Part shown: one piece after another, positions 44,872-54,309 of the stretch
Position numbering within the stretch: position 1 is the first letter of the stretch
Layout: each line of letters starts with the position of its first letter
Assembly: GCF_029892045.1 (NCBI RefSeq)
Contig: NZ_CP120368.1
Coordinates: 1,610,001 to 1,674,000 of the forward strand
Direction of reading: 5' to 3'
Length of the DNA stretch: 64,000 nt
From: Sinorhizobium numidicum
GTDB lineage: Bacteria > Pseudomonadota > Alphaproteobacteria > Rhizobiales > Rhizobiaceae
Made by a program: the position numbers and the translations under genes
Notes under the pieces: model-generated
Databases searched by the model: none
The model's input: only the letters and a program-made list of their open reading frames with translations
Told to the model about the DNA's origin: nothing

Positions 44872-46509
44872 ATGAGCGACAAGCAAGCAAATCCGCGCCA
44901 CCATCCAAGCCGGCGTGACATTCTTCTGGCGGGCGGATCCCTGCTTGCCCTAACGGCACTGGGGCCGATAACCAGCGGGAGTGCGAAAGCGCAAGCACCA
45001 GGTCCCAAGCCGAATATCCTGGTCATCTTCGGCGACGACATCGGCTGGTGGAACACGAGCGCCTACAACCGCGGCCAGATGGGATATCAGACGCCCAATA
45101 TCGATCGCATTGCCGACGAAGGGGCGATCTTCACTGACCTTTACGCCCAACAGTCGTGCACGGCGGGACGCGCCGCGTTCATTACCGGGCAAAGCTGCTT
45201 CCGTACCGGCTTGCTCAAGGTCGGCCTGCCAGGTGCCAAGGAAGGCCTCTCGGACAAGGATCCGACGCTCGCCGAACTGCTCAAGCCGCATGGCTACGCG
45301 ACCGGCCAGTTTGGCAAGAACCATCTGGGCGACCGCAATGAGTTCCTGCCTACGGTTCATGGATTCGATGAGTTCTTCGGCAATCTCTATCACCTCAATG
45401 CCGAGGAAGAGCCGGAAAATCCGGACTACCCGAAGGACCCGCAGTTCCGCGCCAAGTTCGGGCCGCGCGGCGTGCTTAGATGCGTGGCAAGCGACACGGA
45501 TGACCCGACTGAAGACCCGCGCTTTGGCAGGGTAGGCAAGCAGAAAATTGAGGACACCGGACCTCTCGACAAAAGGCGCATGGAGACCGTGGATGCGGAA
45601 TTCCTGGGCGCCGCGATGAATTTCATCGATAAGAACCAGAAGGCCGGAAAGCCGTTTTTCTGCTGGTTCAATGCGACCCGCATGCATATCTACACGCATC
45701 TGAAGCCGGAGTCGCAAGGCAAGACCGGCCTCGGTTTGGTGGCCGACGGGATGACGGAATTCGACGGCATGGTCGGCCAGCTTCTGAAGCAACTGGATGA
45801 CTTGGGCATCGCCGACAACACCATCGTACTGTGGACGACCGACAATGGCGCGGAGCTCTTTTCGTGGCCGGACGGCGGCTCCACGCCGTTTCATGGGGAG
45901 AAGAACACCAACTGGGAAGGCGGCTACCGAGTTCCTGGGGTCATTCGCTGGCCGGGGGTCATCAAGCCCGGCACGGAAATCAACGACATCGTCTCTCACG
46001 AAGACTGGGTGCCGACATTGGTGGCCGCGGCAGGGGAGCCGAACGTCAAGGAGAAGCTGCTGGCGGGCTATGAGGCGGCAGGGAAAACATTCAAGGTCCA
46101 TCTCGACGGGTACAATCAGCGGGAGCTCCTCGCCGGCACTGGGCAAAGTTCGCGCAAGGAATACTTTTATTGGACCGACGACGGCAATCTCGCCGGGCTG
46201 CGCTATGACCGCTGGAAGATCGTGTTTATGGAGCAGCGGGCCGAAGGTCTCGATGTGTGGCAGGACCCGTTGATAACGCTGCGCTTCCCCAAGCTTATAG
46301 ACTTGCGCGCTGATCCTTTCGAGATGGCCCAGCACGTCGCCGGCGACTACGCCAGATGGCGCGTCGAGCATGCCTTTGCGCTCGTACCGGCGCAGGCCTT
46401 TGTGGCCCGGCACCTGCAGACCTACGTCGATTTCCCGCCGCGGCAAAAGCCCGGCAGTTTCGCGCTGAACGAGGTGCTGGCGAAGCTGCAGGAGGCAGGG
46501 AAACACTGA
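44872..46509 (+). CDS. Tat-exported arylsulfatase (type I sulfatase, formylglycine-dependent)
   Basis: 545 residues from ATG 44872 behind GGAGAAGAA. The N-terminus has a twin-arginine signal (SRRDILLAGGSLLALTALG). Metal-binding LVIFGDDIGW (about 50-60), and the active-site Cys96 in CTAGRAAFITG, a C-x-A-x-R sulfatase signature in which Cys is converted to formylglycine. Later DNGAEL and WTTDNG segments supply the remaining ligands. It hydrolyses sulfate esters in the periplasm; the substrate is unknown. The maturation enzyme FGE is encoded in the same cluster at 48199. Oxidation to formylglycine before Tat export of the folded protein is consistent with a cytoplasmic FGE. Confidence 0.93.
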   Translation: MSDKQANPRHHPSRRDILLAGGSLLALTALGPITSGSAKAQAPGPKPNILVIFGDDIGWWNTSAYNRGQMGYQTPNIDRIADEGAIFTDLYAQQSCTAGRAAFITGQSCFRTGLLKVGLPGAKEGLSDKDPTLAELLKPHGYATGQFGKNHLGDRNEFLPTVHGFDEFFGNLYHLNAEEEPENPDYPKDPQFRAKFGPRGVLRCVASDTDDPTEDPRFGRVGKQKIEDTGPLDKRRMETVDAEFLGAAMNFIDKNQKAGKPFFCWFNATRMHIYTHLKPESQGKTGLGLVADGMTEFDGMVGQLLKQLDDLGIADNTIVLWTTDNGAELFSWPDGGSTPFHGEKNTNWEGGYRVPGVIRWPGVIKPGTEINDIVSHEDWVPTLVAAAGEPNVKEKLLAGYEAAGKTFKVHLDGYNQRELLAGTGQSSRKEYFYWTDDGNLAGLRYDRWKIVFMEQRAEGLDVWQDPLITLRFPKLIDLRADPFEMAQHVAGDYARWRVEHAFALVPAQAFVARHLQTYVDFPPRQKPGSFALNEVLAKLQEAGKH

Positions 46510-46586
46510 TTGTTTTCTGAAATCATTCCAAGGTCGCGCCAGGCAGGCAGCGGGCGCGACCTCCAGGGCGAACGGGAGGCAGACTC

Positions 46587-47141
46587 ATGACGGAAGCCCA
46601 TTCGACTGCGACGATTGCCCAGCGGGCGAAGCGCGAGCTGAAGGAATATGCCCTCCTATCCGCGTATCTGTATGTCTGCTTCGGCGCGCTCGTCCTCTAC
46701 AAGATGGCGATACTTGGCAGTCAGGGGGTGCATTTCTCTGCATTCGGCGTCCCGGTTATCAAGGCGCTGATCCTGGGGAAGTTCATTCTTCTCGGGCACG
46801 CAGTCAAATTGGGTGAACGATATGGACGGCTGCGGCTCGTTTCCGTCATCGCCTACAAAGCAGTGCTCTACCTTCTTCTGCTCATCGTTCTTTCCATCAT
46901 TGAGGAAGCGATCATCGGGCTCAGCAACGGCAGAACGATCGCCGTCACACTCGCGGAAATTGGAGGCGGCAAGCTGCCCGAGATGCTCGCGACGAGCGTG
47001 ATCATGCTGCTCATACTGATCCCCTATCTGGCTTCGAGGGAATTCGCCGTTGCACTTGGCGAAGGCCGGCTCTGGGACCTGCTGTTCGAGTATCGCGACG
47101 GCCTTCATCACGACGGATCGGCAAATATCGCGAAGGAGTGA
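46587..47141 (+). CDS. Small polytopic membrane protein
   Basis: 184 residues with about four hydrophobic helices (near 28-45, 52-72, 84-104, 132-152). N-terminal cytoplasmic amphipathic part TIAQRAKRELKEYALLSAY. No family recognised. ATG 46587 follows GGGAGGCAG. Between the sulfatase (78 bp) and the HAD gene on the same strand; its position suggests a membrane partner for the sulfatase pathway. Confidence 0.72.
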   Translation: MTEAHSTATIAQRAKRELKEYALLSAYLYVCFGALVLYKMAILGSQGVHFSAFGVPVIKALILGKFILLGHAVKLGERYGRLRLVSVIAYKAVLYLLLLIVLSIIEEAIIGLSNGRTIAVTLAEIGGGKLPEMLATSVIMLLILIPYLASREFAVALGEGRLWDLLFEYRDGLHHDGSANIAKE

Positions 47142-47190
47142 CGTCACCCCATGGCATGCCTGCCGCTGACAACCGTAAGGAGATCAGGCC

Positions 47191-48189
47191 ATGACCTATT
47201 TCATTCGTGTTGCAAAGAGCTACCTGTTGCCCATCATTCTGCTGGTATTCGCTTCATCTGCCCAAGGCGCAGATGCGCTTCCCTCCTGGAATGAAGGCAG
47301 GGCCAAGCAGTCGATAGTCTCGTTCGTCGAGCGCGTGACCGCTCAAGGTTCGGCGGATTTCGTACCTGTCCCGGAGCGTATCGCCGTCTTTGACAATGAT
47401 GGCACCTTGTGGGCCGAGCAGCCGATGTACTTTCAGCTCCTGTTCGCACTTCACCGTGTGAAGGTGCTCGCCCCTCAACATCCCGAATGGGCCTCGCAGG
47501 AGCCGTTTGCCTCGCTGCTGAAGGGTGACCTGAAGGGGGCGCTCTCAGGCGGCGGAACGGCAATCATGCAGATCGTAATGGCCACTCATTCGGGCATGAC
47601 CACCGAGGAGTTTGAACAGATCGTCCGCGACTGGACTGCCAGCGCCAAGCATCCGAAAACCGGGCAGCTCTACACGAAGATGGTCTACCAGCCGATGCTG
47701 GAGGTGCTGGCCTACCTGCGCGCCAACGGTTTCAAGACTTACATCGTCTCTGGTGGCGGGATCGATTTCATGCGCGTTTTCAGCGAAGAAGTTTATGGCA
47801 TTCCACCCGAGCAGGTGATCGGCAGCAGCGGCAAGACCAAGTTCGAAATGCGCGACGGAACGCCCTTGCTGATGCGGCTGGCCGAAGTCAACTTCATCGA
47901 CGACAAGGCTGGCAAGCCGGTAGGCATCCACCAGCACATCGGCCGTAGACCGATAGCGGCGTTCGGCAATTCCGACGGCGATCTTCAGATGCTGCAATGG
48001 ACGTGCAGGCCTCCCGGCCCACGATTTTGCCTTTTCGTCCGTCACACCGACGGGGACCGAGAATGGGCTTATGACAGGGCCTCGTCGATCGGCCGGCTGG
48101 ACAAAGGCCTGGACGAAGCCGGGATCATGAACTGGACGGTTGTCGACATGAAGACCGACTGGAGAAAGGTGTTCGCGTTCGAACCGTGA
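47191..48189 (+). CDS. Exported HAD-superfamily phosphatase
   Basis: 332 residues. Signal peptide (1-26, ends ASSAQGA). HAD motif I IAVFDNDGTLW (nucleophile Asp, DxDGT form), motif II TYIVSGGGIDF, a conserved Lys further on (SGKTKFEM) and motif IV FGNSDGDLQML. Related to serine/phosphoserine-phosphatase-like HAD proteins that act in the periplasm. It stops 9 bp before FGE, so they are probably co-transcribed. The substrate cannot be named; desulfation and dephosphorylation of the same sulfo/phospho-compound is possible. Confidence 0.9.
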   Translation: MTYFIRVAKSYLLPIILLVFASSAQGADALPSWNEGRAKQSIVSFVERVTAQGSADFVPVPERIAVFDNDGTLWAEQPMYFQLLFALHRVKVLAPQHPEWASQEPFASLLKGDLKGALSGGGTAIMQIVMATHSGMTTEEFEQIVRDWTASAKHPKTGQLYTKMVYQPMLEVLAYLRANGFKTYIVSGGGIDFMRVFSEEVYGIPPEQVIGSSGKTKFEMRDGTPLLMRLAEVNFIDDKAGKPVGIHQHIGRRPIAAFGNSDGDLQMLQWTCRPPGPRFCLFVRHTDGDREWAYDRASSIGRLDKGLDEAGIMNWTVVDMKTDWRKVFAFEP

Positions 48190-48198
48190 TCTCGGGAC

Positions 48199-49221
48199 AT
48201 GGCCCGAACCCTGCATGGAACGAGGAAACGAAAGGTCATGTCAAAGCTTGCCGAACTAAGCCGCGCAGATGCTTCATCGAGACCCTCCATCGACCGAGCG
48301 ATGGTGTGGATTCCCGGCGGCACATTCCTCATGGGATCGGACAGGCACTATCCCGAAGAGGCGCCGGCACACAAGGTGGCGGTGACTGGCTTCTGGATCG
48401 ACGTCTGTCCGGTCACCAATCGCGATTTTGCGGCATTCGTCGAGGCGACCGGCTATGTCACCGTGGCTGAGCGGCCCGTCGATCCCGCAGATTATCCGGG
48501 TGCGAAGCCGGATATGCTGCTGCCGTCCTCCGTGGTGTTCAGCAGGACCAAGGCGCGTGTCGATCTCCGCAATCACTACAACTGGTGGGCCTACGTCAGA
48601 GGCGCGAACTGGCGGCATCCTTATGGACCAGCAAGCTCGATCAAGCGCCTGCAGGATCATCCGGTGGTCCATGTGGCCTACGAGGATGCGGAAACCTATG
48701 CCACCTGGGCGAAAAAGGAGCTGCCCACCGAGGCCGAGTGGGAGTTTGCGGCGCGCGGCGGGCTCGAAGCGGCAGACTATGTCTGGGGTGATGAACTGAC
48801 ACCCGGTGGCAGGCAGATGGCCAACACCTGGCAGGGCGAATTCCCCTGGCAGAACCTCCGCGAAGACGGCTACGAGAGAACCTCGCCTGTCGCCGCCTTT
48901 CCAGCGAATGGCTACGGCCTTTTCGACATGGCTGGCAATGTCTGGGAGTGGACCTCCGACTGGTATCAGGAACATGGCAGGATCGACAGCCCGTGCTGCA
49001 CGATCTCCAACCCGAAGGGCGCGGACCAAGCCGACAGCCTCGATCCGCTCCAACCGCACATTAGAATCCCGCGAAAGGTCATGAAAGGCGGCTCACATCT
49101 TTGCGCCCCGAACTATTGCCGGCGCTACCGTCCGGCGGCCCGGATGGCGCAGCCCGTCGACACTTCGACGTGCCATGTGGGGTTCCGCTGCATTTCGCGC
49201 GATCCGACTAGAGATGTTTGA
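48199..49221 (+). CDS. Formylglycine-generating enzyme (SUMF1 family)
   Basis: Copper-dependent oxidase that converts the sulfatase active-site Cys to formylglycine. 340 residues from ATG 48199; ATG 48238 is an alternative that drops 13 basic residues. Begins MVWIPGGTFLMGSDRHYPEE, with CPVTNRDFAAF, LPTEAEWEFAARGG and the C-terminal GNVWEWTSDWY and KGGSHLCAPNYCRRYRPAAR. Both catalytic cysteines are present, Cys302 and Cys307, spaced as in human SUMF1 (336/341). No signal peptide, so it acts in the cytoplasm. The sulfatase of this cluster is the obvious client. Confidence 0.95.
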   Translation: MARTLHGTRKRKVMSKLAELSRADASSRPSIDRAMVWIPGGTFLMGSDRHYPEEAPAHKVAVTGFWIDVCPVTNRDFAAFVEATGYVTVAERPVDPADYPGAKPDMLLPSSVVFSRTKARVDLRNHYNWWAYVRGANWRHPYGPASSIKRLQDHPVVHVAYEDAETYATWAKKELPTEAEWEFAARGGLEAADYVWGDELTPGGRQMANTWQGEFPWQNLREDGYERTSPVAAFPANGYGLFDMAGNVWEWTSDWYQEHGRIDSPCCTISNPKGADQADSLDPLQPHIRIPRKVMKGGSHLCAPNYCRRYRPAARMAQPVDTSTCHVGFRCISRDPTRDV

Positions 49222-49382
49222 TGGCAAGCGACTTCGCACCAGTGACCGCTTTTGTAGCATGCGAGTCCGGCTCGAACTGACGCTGCTGTGTCCGTTTACC
49301 ACCACCCTTAGCGGCAGCTTCGGATTATCAGGACAGAGGACCGCTTCGAGGCCAAATTGCGCCGTAGGGCGAGCAAGGCCAG

Positions 49383-49722
49383 GATCAGCTTGATCTTCAG
49401 GCCTGCCATCGTGTTCGGTCGCGACTGGTCTCCCGGCGCACGGCGACGATCAATCAGATCCGCGCCTTCCTCATTGAGCAGGGCATTGCCGTCAGGCCGG
49501 GTGCAAGGGCACTGCGCAATTCGCTGTTCGCGATATTGAAGAACCGTGAGGACGAGCTCTCGCCCCGGATGCACGATCTGATTGTCGGTCTCTACGAGGA
49601 CTGGCTCTGGCTCGACGAGCGCATCGAGACTGTCAGCCGAGAGATCGAGGAGATCAGCCAGAACGAGGCCAATTGCCGGCGCCTGATGAGCGTTCCCTGC
49701 GTCGGCCCACTGATCTCGACGG
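49383..49722 (+). pseudogene. IS110-family transposase fragment
   Basis: Open frame reads RLVSRRTATINQIRAFLIEQ and GARALRNSLFAILKNREDEL, then LSPRMHDLIVGLYEDWLWL and ANCRRLMSVPCVGPLIST. This is the middle of an IS110-type transposase (coiled-coil to the start of the C-terminal transposase domain). No start codon region, no DEDD N-terminal domain and no C-terminal Ser domain remain, so it is an inactive scar between the FGE cluster and the ROK gene. Confidence 0.8.
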
Positions 49723-49782
49723 GCGAGGGAGTGGACTCTATTGCTCGTTGGACGCAAAGCAACCATGCGAGATGAACGAAAC

Positions 49783-50937
49783 TCAACCGCTGGGCAGGCG
49801 CTCGAAGTCAAATATGCCTTGTGTTGCCAAGGCTGCGGCGCCTCTCGCCCAGGAACTGGGCACCCAGTCCGTCTGTATCTCGGGCTTGGAGAAAAACAGA
49901 AACTGGTCCATTGATCGCTTGAGCGGGTCGAGGAGGGCGTCGCCGAACTGGACGGCTTCGCCTCCGACGACGATCACTTCGGGATCGAACAGGTTGACCA
50001 GGTCCGCCAGGTGTCTGCCGATGCGCGATCCCGCGTTCTCCAGGATCTCCAAGGCGTCTTCGTCGCCGGCGGCGGCGGAAGCGACGAAGTCGTCTCTTGT
50101 AGGTTCGACGCCTCTCCTGCGTCCCCATTCGGCAATCATGTATGGCTCGGCGGCGTGTGCCATGAGGCATCCGCGCCGGCCGCATTCGCAGAGTTCCCCG
50201 TCGGGCACGGAGGTGATGTGCCCGAGCTTGCCGGCCGCGCTGTTGCTTCCGTGGTAGATATCGCCATTCAGCACCAGAGAGCAGCCGATCCCGGCGCCGA
50301 TCGCAAGGGCCGCGAAATTGCGGTGGTTGCGGCCGGCGCCGAACAGCTTTTGCGCGATCGCGAAGGCGTTGACGTCGTCGTCTATCCAGACGGGGGCATG
50401 CACTCGCTCCGCCAGCATTTCCGCGAAGGGAAGATCACGCCAGCCAAAGCGCGGGCTCTGGAGACAGACGCCGTTCCTCGGGTCCACCTCGCCGGGGATG
50501 GATACGCCGATCCCCATGATGTCCTTCTCGTCACGCGCGGCCCCCGCCAGAAGGCGCGGAATGGCGCCCCGGATTGCCTCGATCATGCCCTCCGGACTGG
50601 TATCGCCAACGGTCGCCTGCAATGTGGAAAGGGGCGAAGTGGCGAGGTCGGTGAGCACGCAGTCGATGCTGCTGCGGTTGAGCTTGAAGCCCAATGCCAG
50701 GTGGGCCTCGTAGTTGATATCCATCGGTATGGGCCGGCGACCGTTCGAGCTCGCGACCGCCTCCCGTTCCACCACCAACGCCTCATCCATCAGTTCTGTG
50801 ACGACGAACGTGACGGCTGCAGGGCTGAGACCCGTCACCGAGGCGAGTTCGGCTCTCGATACGGGTCCGCGGTTGCGCAGCAGATTCAAGATCAGCCGCC
50901 TGTTCAGCGCGCGCGACGTGCTCGCATTCCCTTTCAA
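49783..50937 (-). CDS. ROK-family transcriptional regulator (NagC/XylR type)
   Basis: 384 residues. N-terminal winged helix-turn-helix (ALNRRLILNLLRNRGPVSRA then LASVTGLSPAAVTFVVTEL), then an ROK sugar-kinase-like domain with a DDVNAFAIAQKLFGAG segment, GIGCSLVLNGDIYHG and the zinc-type GELCECGRRGCL motif. Divergent from the ABC-transporter and beta-galactosidase genes, with a dyad in the shared intergenic region, so it is very likely their local repressor, released by a sugar or sugar phosphate. Confidence 0.92.
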   Translation of the reverse strand: MKGNASTSRALNRRLILNLLRNRGPVSRAELASVTGLSPAAVTFVVTELMDEALVVEREAVASSNGRRPIPMDINYEAHLALGFKLNRSSIDCVLTDLATSPLSTLQATVGDTSPEGMIEAIRGAIPRLLAGAARDEKDIMGIGVSIPGEVDPRNGVCLQSPRFGWRDLPFAEMLAERVHAPVWIDDDVNAFAIAQKLFGAGRNHRNFAALAIGAGIGCSLVLNGDIYHGSNSAAGKLGHITSVPDGELCECGRRGCLMAHAAEPYMIAEWGRRRGVEPTRDDFVASAAAGDEDALEILENAGSRIGRHLADLVNLFDPEVIVVGGEAVQFGDALLDPLKRSMDQFLFFSKPEIQTDWVPSSWARGAAALATQGIFDFERLPSG

Positions 50938-50953
50938 CGCTGCGTCTCCTAGT

Positions 50954-50976
50954 TAGTTTATTTCTTAAATTAACTA
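50954..50976. promoter_or_regulatory. Candidate ROK operator, inverted repeat
   Basis: TAGTTTATTT (50954-50963), spacer CTT, AAATTAACTA (50967-50976): nine of ten positions pair. AT-rich in a GC-rich region, 17 bp upstream of the ROK start (minus strand) and 166 bp upstream of the binding-protein start. It fits a shared auto-regulatory operator of the ROK protein. Confidence 0.65.
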
Positions 50977-51141
50977 TTGTTCCTGATCCGAAGTTAGGCT
51001 AGCTTTTCTCCGTTGGCAATGAGGAGGAGTGTGCGGAGCGCCAATTTCCCGAACTCCGCATGATCGCAAAATTTCTTTTTCCAAGAGGCCTGGGCGCTGC
51101 TCGCCCGGGCGTGGCGGAGCTTTGTCCTGGGAGAATATGGA

Positions 51142-52422
51142 ATGGCATCCAACGATATCATCAAGCTGGTCACTCGCGCCCCGGCGTCGCGTCGCCAGTT
51201 CCTCATCGGCGCGGGGACAGCGCTTGCGGGAATGACGCTCGGCGCTCCGGCCATCGCGCAGAGCAAGGAACTGACGATCATCTCCAACATTGGCAACGCC
51301 TCGCAGCGCGAGGTGCTCCAGCGGATCGCGAGCGCCTACGCGCAGGAGAGCGGCGTCAAGGTGGCCATCAACAACATGGATCACGAGGCGCACAAGACCG
51401 CCATCCGCAGCTATCTCGTCGTGGGTGCGCCGGACATCTGCTTCTGGTTTTCGGGCAACCGCATGAAGACCTTCGTCAAGCGCGACCTTTTCGACGACAT
51501 CTCCGATCTGTTCGAGCGCGAGAACTACAACAACGTGCTCGGCCCCGCGGCGGGCGCAGTCACAGTTGACGGAAGGCATTACGGCCTTCCGCTTGGCGGT
51601 CTCCTCTGGGGTCTCTTCTACCGCAAGGACGTCTTCGAGGACAAAGGCTGGGCGCCGCCCAAGACGATTGAAGGCCTGCTTGCGCTCGGCGAGCAGGCCA
51701 AGTCGGCCGGTATGATCCCCGTCAGCATGGGAACGAAGGAGATGTGGCCAGCGGCCGGTTGGTTCGACCACATGAACCTGCGCATCAACGGCCTCGACAA
51801 GCATATGGCGCTGATGGACGGTAAGATGTCCTACACCGACCCCGCAATGCTTCCGGTCTTCGACAAGTGGGCAGAACTGATCAATGCCGGGCTGTTCAGC
51901 CCGAACGGAACGTCCTTCGGCTGGGAACAGGCAGCGGCCGCGCTTGCCCAGAAGAAGGCCGCCATGATGGATCTCGCAGGCTTCATCAAATACGGCTTCC
52001 CGGAAGACCAGCAGGACCAGATCGCATTCGCCCCATTCCCCGAGATCATCCAGGGCATGTCGCGTTACGAGGATTTCGCGCTTAATTCGATCCACGTTCC
52101 GAAGAACGCCAAGAACAAGGAAAACGCGCGCGATTTCCTTGCTTTCTTCTACAAGCCCGAGAATCTCTCCGCTTTCCTTGAGACGGAGAGTGCGGTTCCG
52201 CCGCGCAATGACTGCCCGCCGAGCAAGGACCCGCTCGTCAATGCGGCGGTCGAGTCCCTGAAGACCGTCGAAGGCTCCGCGCAATACTACGACCGCGACA
52301 CCGACCCCGACATGGCGCAAGAAGGCCTGAAGGGCTTCCAGGAGTTCATGGCCAAGCCTGACCGGCGCGACCAGATCCTCGAGCGCCTCGAAACGACGCG
52401 CAAGCGCATCTTCAAGGCCTGA
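51142..52422 (+). CDS. ABC transporter sugar-binding protein (family 1, Tat-type signal)
   Basis: 426 residues. N-terminus has SRRQFLIGAGTALAGMTLG, a twin-arginine signal ending near APAIAQ, then a family 1 extracellular solute-binding protein (begins ELTIISNIGNASQREVL). Several aromatic residues (GLLWGLFYRKDVF, WFDHMNL) line a likely sugar site. First gene of a complete importer with two permeases and an ATPase, followed by beta-galactosidase, so a galactoside is the probable ligand. Under ROK control by position. Confidence 0.9.
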   Translation: MASNDIIKLVTRAPASRRQFLIGAGTALAGMTLGAPAIAQSKELTIISNIGNASQREVLQRIASAYAQESGVKVAINNMDHEAHKTAIRSYLVVGAPDICFWFSGNRMKTFVKRDLFDDISDLFERENYNNVLGPAAGAVTVDGRHYGLPLGGLLWGLFYRKDVFEDKGWAPPKTIEGLLALGEQAKSAGMIPVSMGTKEMWPAAGWFDHMNLRINGLDKHMALMDGKMSYTDPAMLPVFDKWAELINAGLFSPNGTSFGWEQAAAALAQKKAAMMDLAGFIKYGFPEDQQDQIAFAPFPEIIQGMSRYEDFALNSIHVPKNAKNKENARDFLAFFYKPENLSAFLETESAVPPRNDCPPSKDPLVNAAVESLKTVEGSAQYYDRDTDPDMAQEGLKGFQEFMAKPDRRDQILERLETTRKRIFKA

Positions 52423-52549
52423 GCCTCGCGCGGCCGCTCTCCTCTCCCAAGAGCAGACCGCAACAGGGCAGGGCCGCAGCACAGACCTGTGGTCCTGCCT
52501 GCTTCCGGTCAGTGAGGCCAGCTTTCGAAGCCTTCGTGAGTGATCTTAA

Positions 52550-53434
52550 ATGTCTACCTTCTGGCGAAACCATCGGCATTGGATAGCCCCGACCCTGTTC
52601 ATCATGCCCGGAGCTTTGCTGTTTGGGGTCGTGATCATCTTGGCGTCCGCGGAGACCATCTGGGTGTCCTTCTTCGACTGGGACGGCGTCGGAGCAAAAC
52701 AATGGGTGGGGCTGGCGAACTATGCGCAGTTGCTGGACGATCCGCAGTTCCACGTGTCGCTGAAGAACAACCTGATCTGGCTTGCCATGTTCATGCTTGC
52801 GCCGCCGCTGGGCCTGGCGCTGGCGCTGCTGCTCAATCAACCGATTCGCGGCATGCGGGTCATGAAGTCGCTGTTCTTCGTGCCCCTGGTGCTGGCGTCT
52901 ATCACCGTCGGCGTCGTCTTTACTTGGGTCTATGATCCCACCTTCGGCCTGCTGTCGCTCATCTTCAGCTATTTCGGCGCGACGGCCCCGGCGCTGCTTT
53001 CGGATGAGCATCTCGTCACCTTCGCAGTCGTCGTGGCGGCGCTCTGGCCGCAGGTCGCCTTTTGCCTCGTGCTCTTCCTGGCGGGCCTGAACAACTTGAG
53101 CGAAGACCTCATCGGGGCGGGACGGGTCGATGGTGCGCGCGGATGGCCCATGCTGATACACGTGATCCTGCCGCAACTGCGCGAAGTCAGCTTCATTGCG
53201 CTCGCGGTAACGGTCATTGGCGCATTGCGGTCCTTCGACATGGTGGCGGTGATGACGTCCGGCGGCCCCTTCGGCTCTTCGACGGTCCTCGCCTACCAAA
53301 TGTACGAGCAATCGATCTTCTCCTACCGGTTCGGTTACGGAGCCGCGATTGCCACCGTGCTCTTCGTGATCATGGCGGTCTTCATCGCCTGGTATCTGCG
53401 CACCCTTCTCAAGCCTGAACGGGAGGGCGTCTGA
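52550..53434 (+). CDS. Sugar ABC transporter permease 1 (MalF/UgpA type)
   Basis: 294 residues, six membrane helices. The permease EAA loop is DLIGAGRVDGARGWPMLIHV followed by ILPQLREV, which docks on the ATPase. First hydrophobic segment WIAPTLFIMPGALLFGVVII. It ends in TGATG overlapping the next permease start by one base, so both are translated together. 127 bp downstream of the binding protein. Confidence 0.92.
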   Translation: MSTFWRNHRHWIAPTLFIMPGALLFGVVIILASAETIWVSFFDWDGVGAKQWVGLANYAQLLDDPQFHVSLKNNLIWLAMFMLAPPLGLALALLLNQPIRGMRVMKSLFFVPLVLASITVGVVFTWVYDPTFGLLSLIFSYFGATAPALLSDEHLVTFAVVVAALWPQVAFCLVLFLAGLNNLSEDLIGAGRVDGARGWPMLIHVILPQLREVSFIALAVTVIGALRSFDMVAVMTSGGPFGSSTVLAYQMYEQSIFSYRFGYGAAIATVLFVIMAVFIAWYLRTLLKPEREGV

Positions 53435-54285
53435 TGTATCCAAGGCCCATAGCTGAAGACGCTCCCGTCCGGCGGTTTGCATATGCGTCGATGGTCGTGC
53501 TGATCCTCGCTCTCTGGCTCGTGCCGCTGATGGCGGTCATGGCGACGTCGCTCAGGTCGTTCGAGGAGGTGATGGCGGGCAATTATTGGGGTTGGCCGAA
53601 GAGCTTCAACTTCATCGAAAATTACATGGCGGTCTTCACGCAGACCGCCATGGCGCGATACTTTCTCAACAGCCTGATCGTGACGCTGCCCTCCGTCGTC
53701 GGCGTGCTCGTCCTGTCGACGCTCACCGGCTATGTCCTCTCGCGATACCGTTTCCGCGGCGCGAACCTGATGTTCGCGCTGTTCGTTGGCGGCAACTTCC
53801 TGCCGGCGCAGATCATGATGATCCCGGTCCGCGACCTCATGGTCTCGATCGGGCTCTACGACACCTACTACGCGCTGATCGTCTTTCACATCGCCTTCCA
53901 GACCGGTTTCGCGACGCTTTTCATGCGCAACTTTATAGCGGCACTGCCGGACGAACTGTTCCAGGCGGCCCGAGCGGAAGGTGCTTCGCCGTGGCAGACG
54001 CTGTGGCATGTGGTGCTTCCGTTGATCCGGCCCGCCCTCGCGGCGCTTGCGATCCTGACATTCACCTTCGTCTGGAACGACTATTTCTGGGCGATCGTGC
54101 TGACCCAGAGCGACGCGGTGAAGCCGGTGACCGCGGGGCTGAACAATCTTCGCGGCGAATGGGTGTCCGCATGGAATCTGGTGGCCGCGGCAACGATCCT
54201 GGTCGCGATCCCGCCGGTCGTGATGTTCTTCCTCATGCAGCGCCACTTCATCGCCGGCCTGACGGTCGGTGCGGTTAAGGGTTGA
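53434..54285 (+). CDS. Sugar ABC transporter permease 2 (MalG/UgpE type)
   Basis: 283 residues with six helices. The coupling loop is ELFQAARAEGASPWQTLWHV followed by VLPLIRPALAAL. N-terminal cytoplasmic part is short. It pairs with permease 1 to form the heterodimeric channel. Start overlaps the stop of permease 1; ATPase 24 bp downstream. Confidence 0.92.
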   Translation: MYPRPIAEDAPVRRFAYASMVVLILALWLVPLMAVMATSLRSFEEVMAGNYWGWPKSFNFIENYMAVFTQTAMARYFLNSLIVTLPSVVGVLVLSTLTGYVLSRYRFRGANLMFALFVGGNFLPAQIMMIPVRDLMVSIGLYDTYYALIVFHIAFQTGFATLFMRNFIAALPDELFQAARAEGASPWQTLWHVVLPLIRPALAALAILTFTFVWNDYFWAIVLTQSDAVKPVTAGLNNLRGEWVSAWNLVAAATILVAIPPVVMFFLMQRHFIAGLTVGAVKG

Positions 54286-54309
54286 GGCGTAACTCAAGGA
54301 ATCCTTCAC

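Noticed and set aside
44950-46506. 518-codon open frame on the minus strand
   Set aside because: Antisense of the sulfatase; no start context or recognisable family.
49536-49775. Small intact transposase or regulator gene
   Set aside because: The frame continues upstream without a start and matches only the middle of an IS110 transposase; no IS ends visible.
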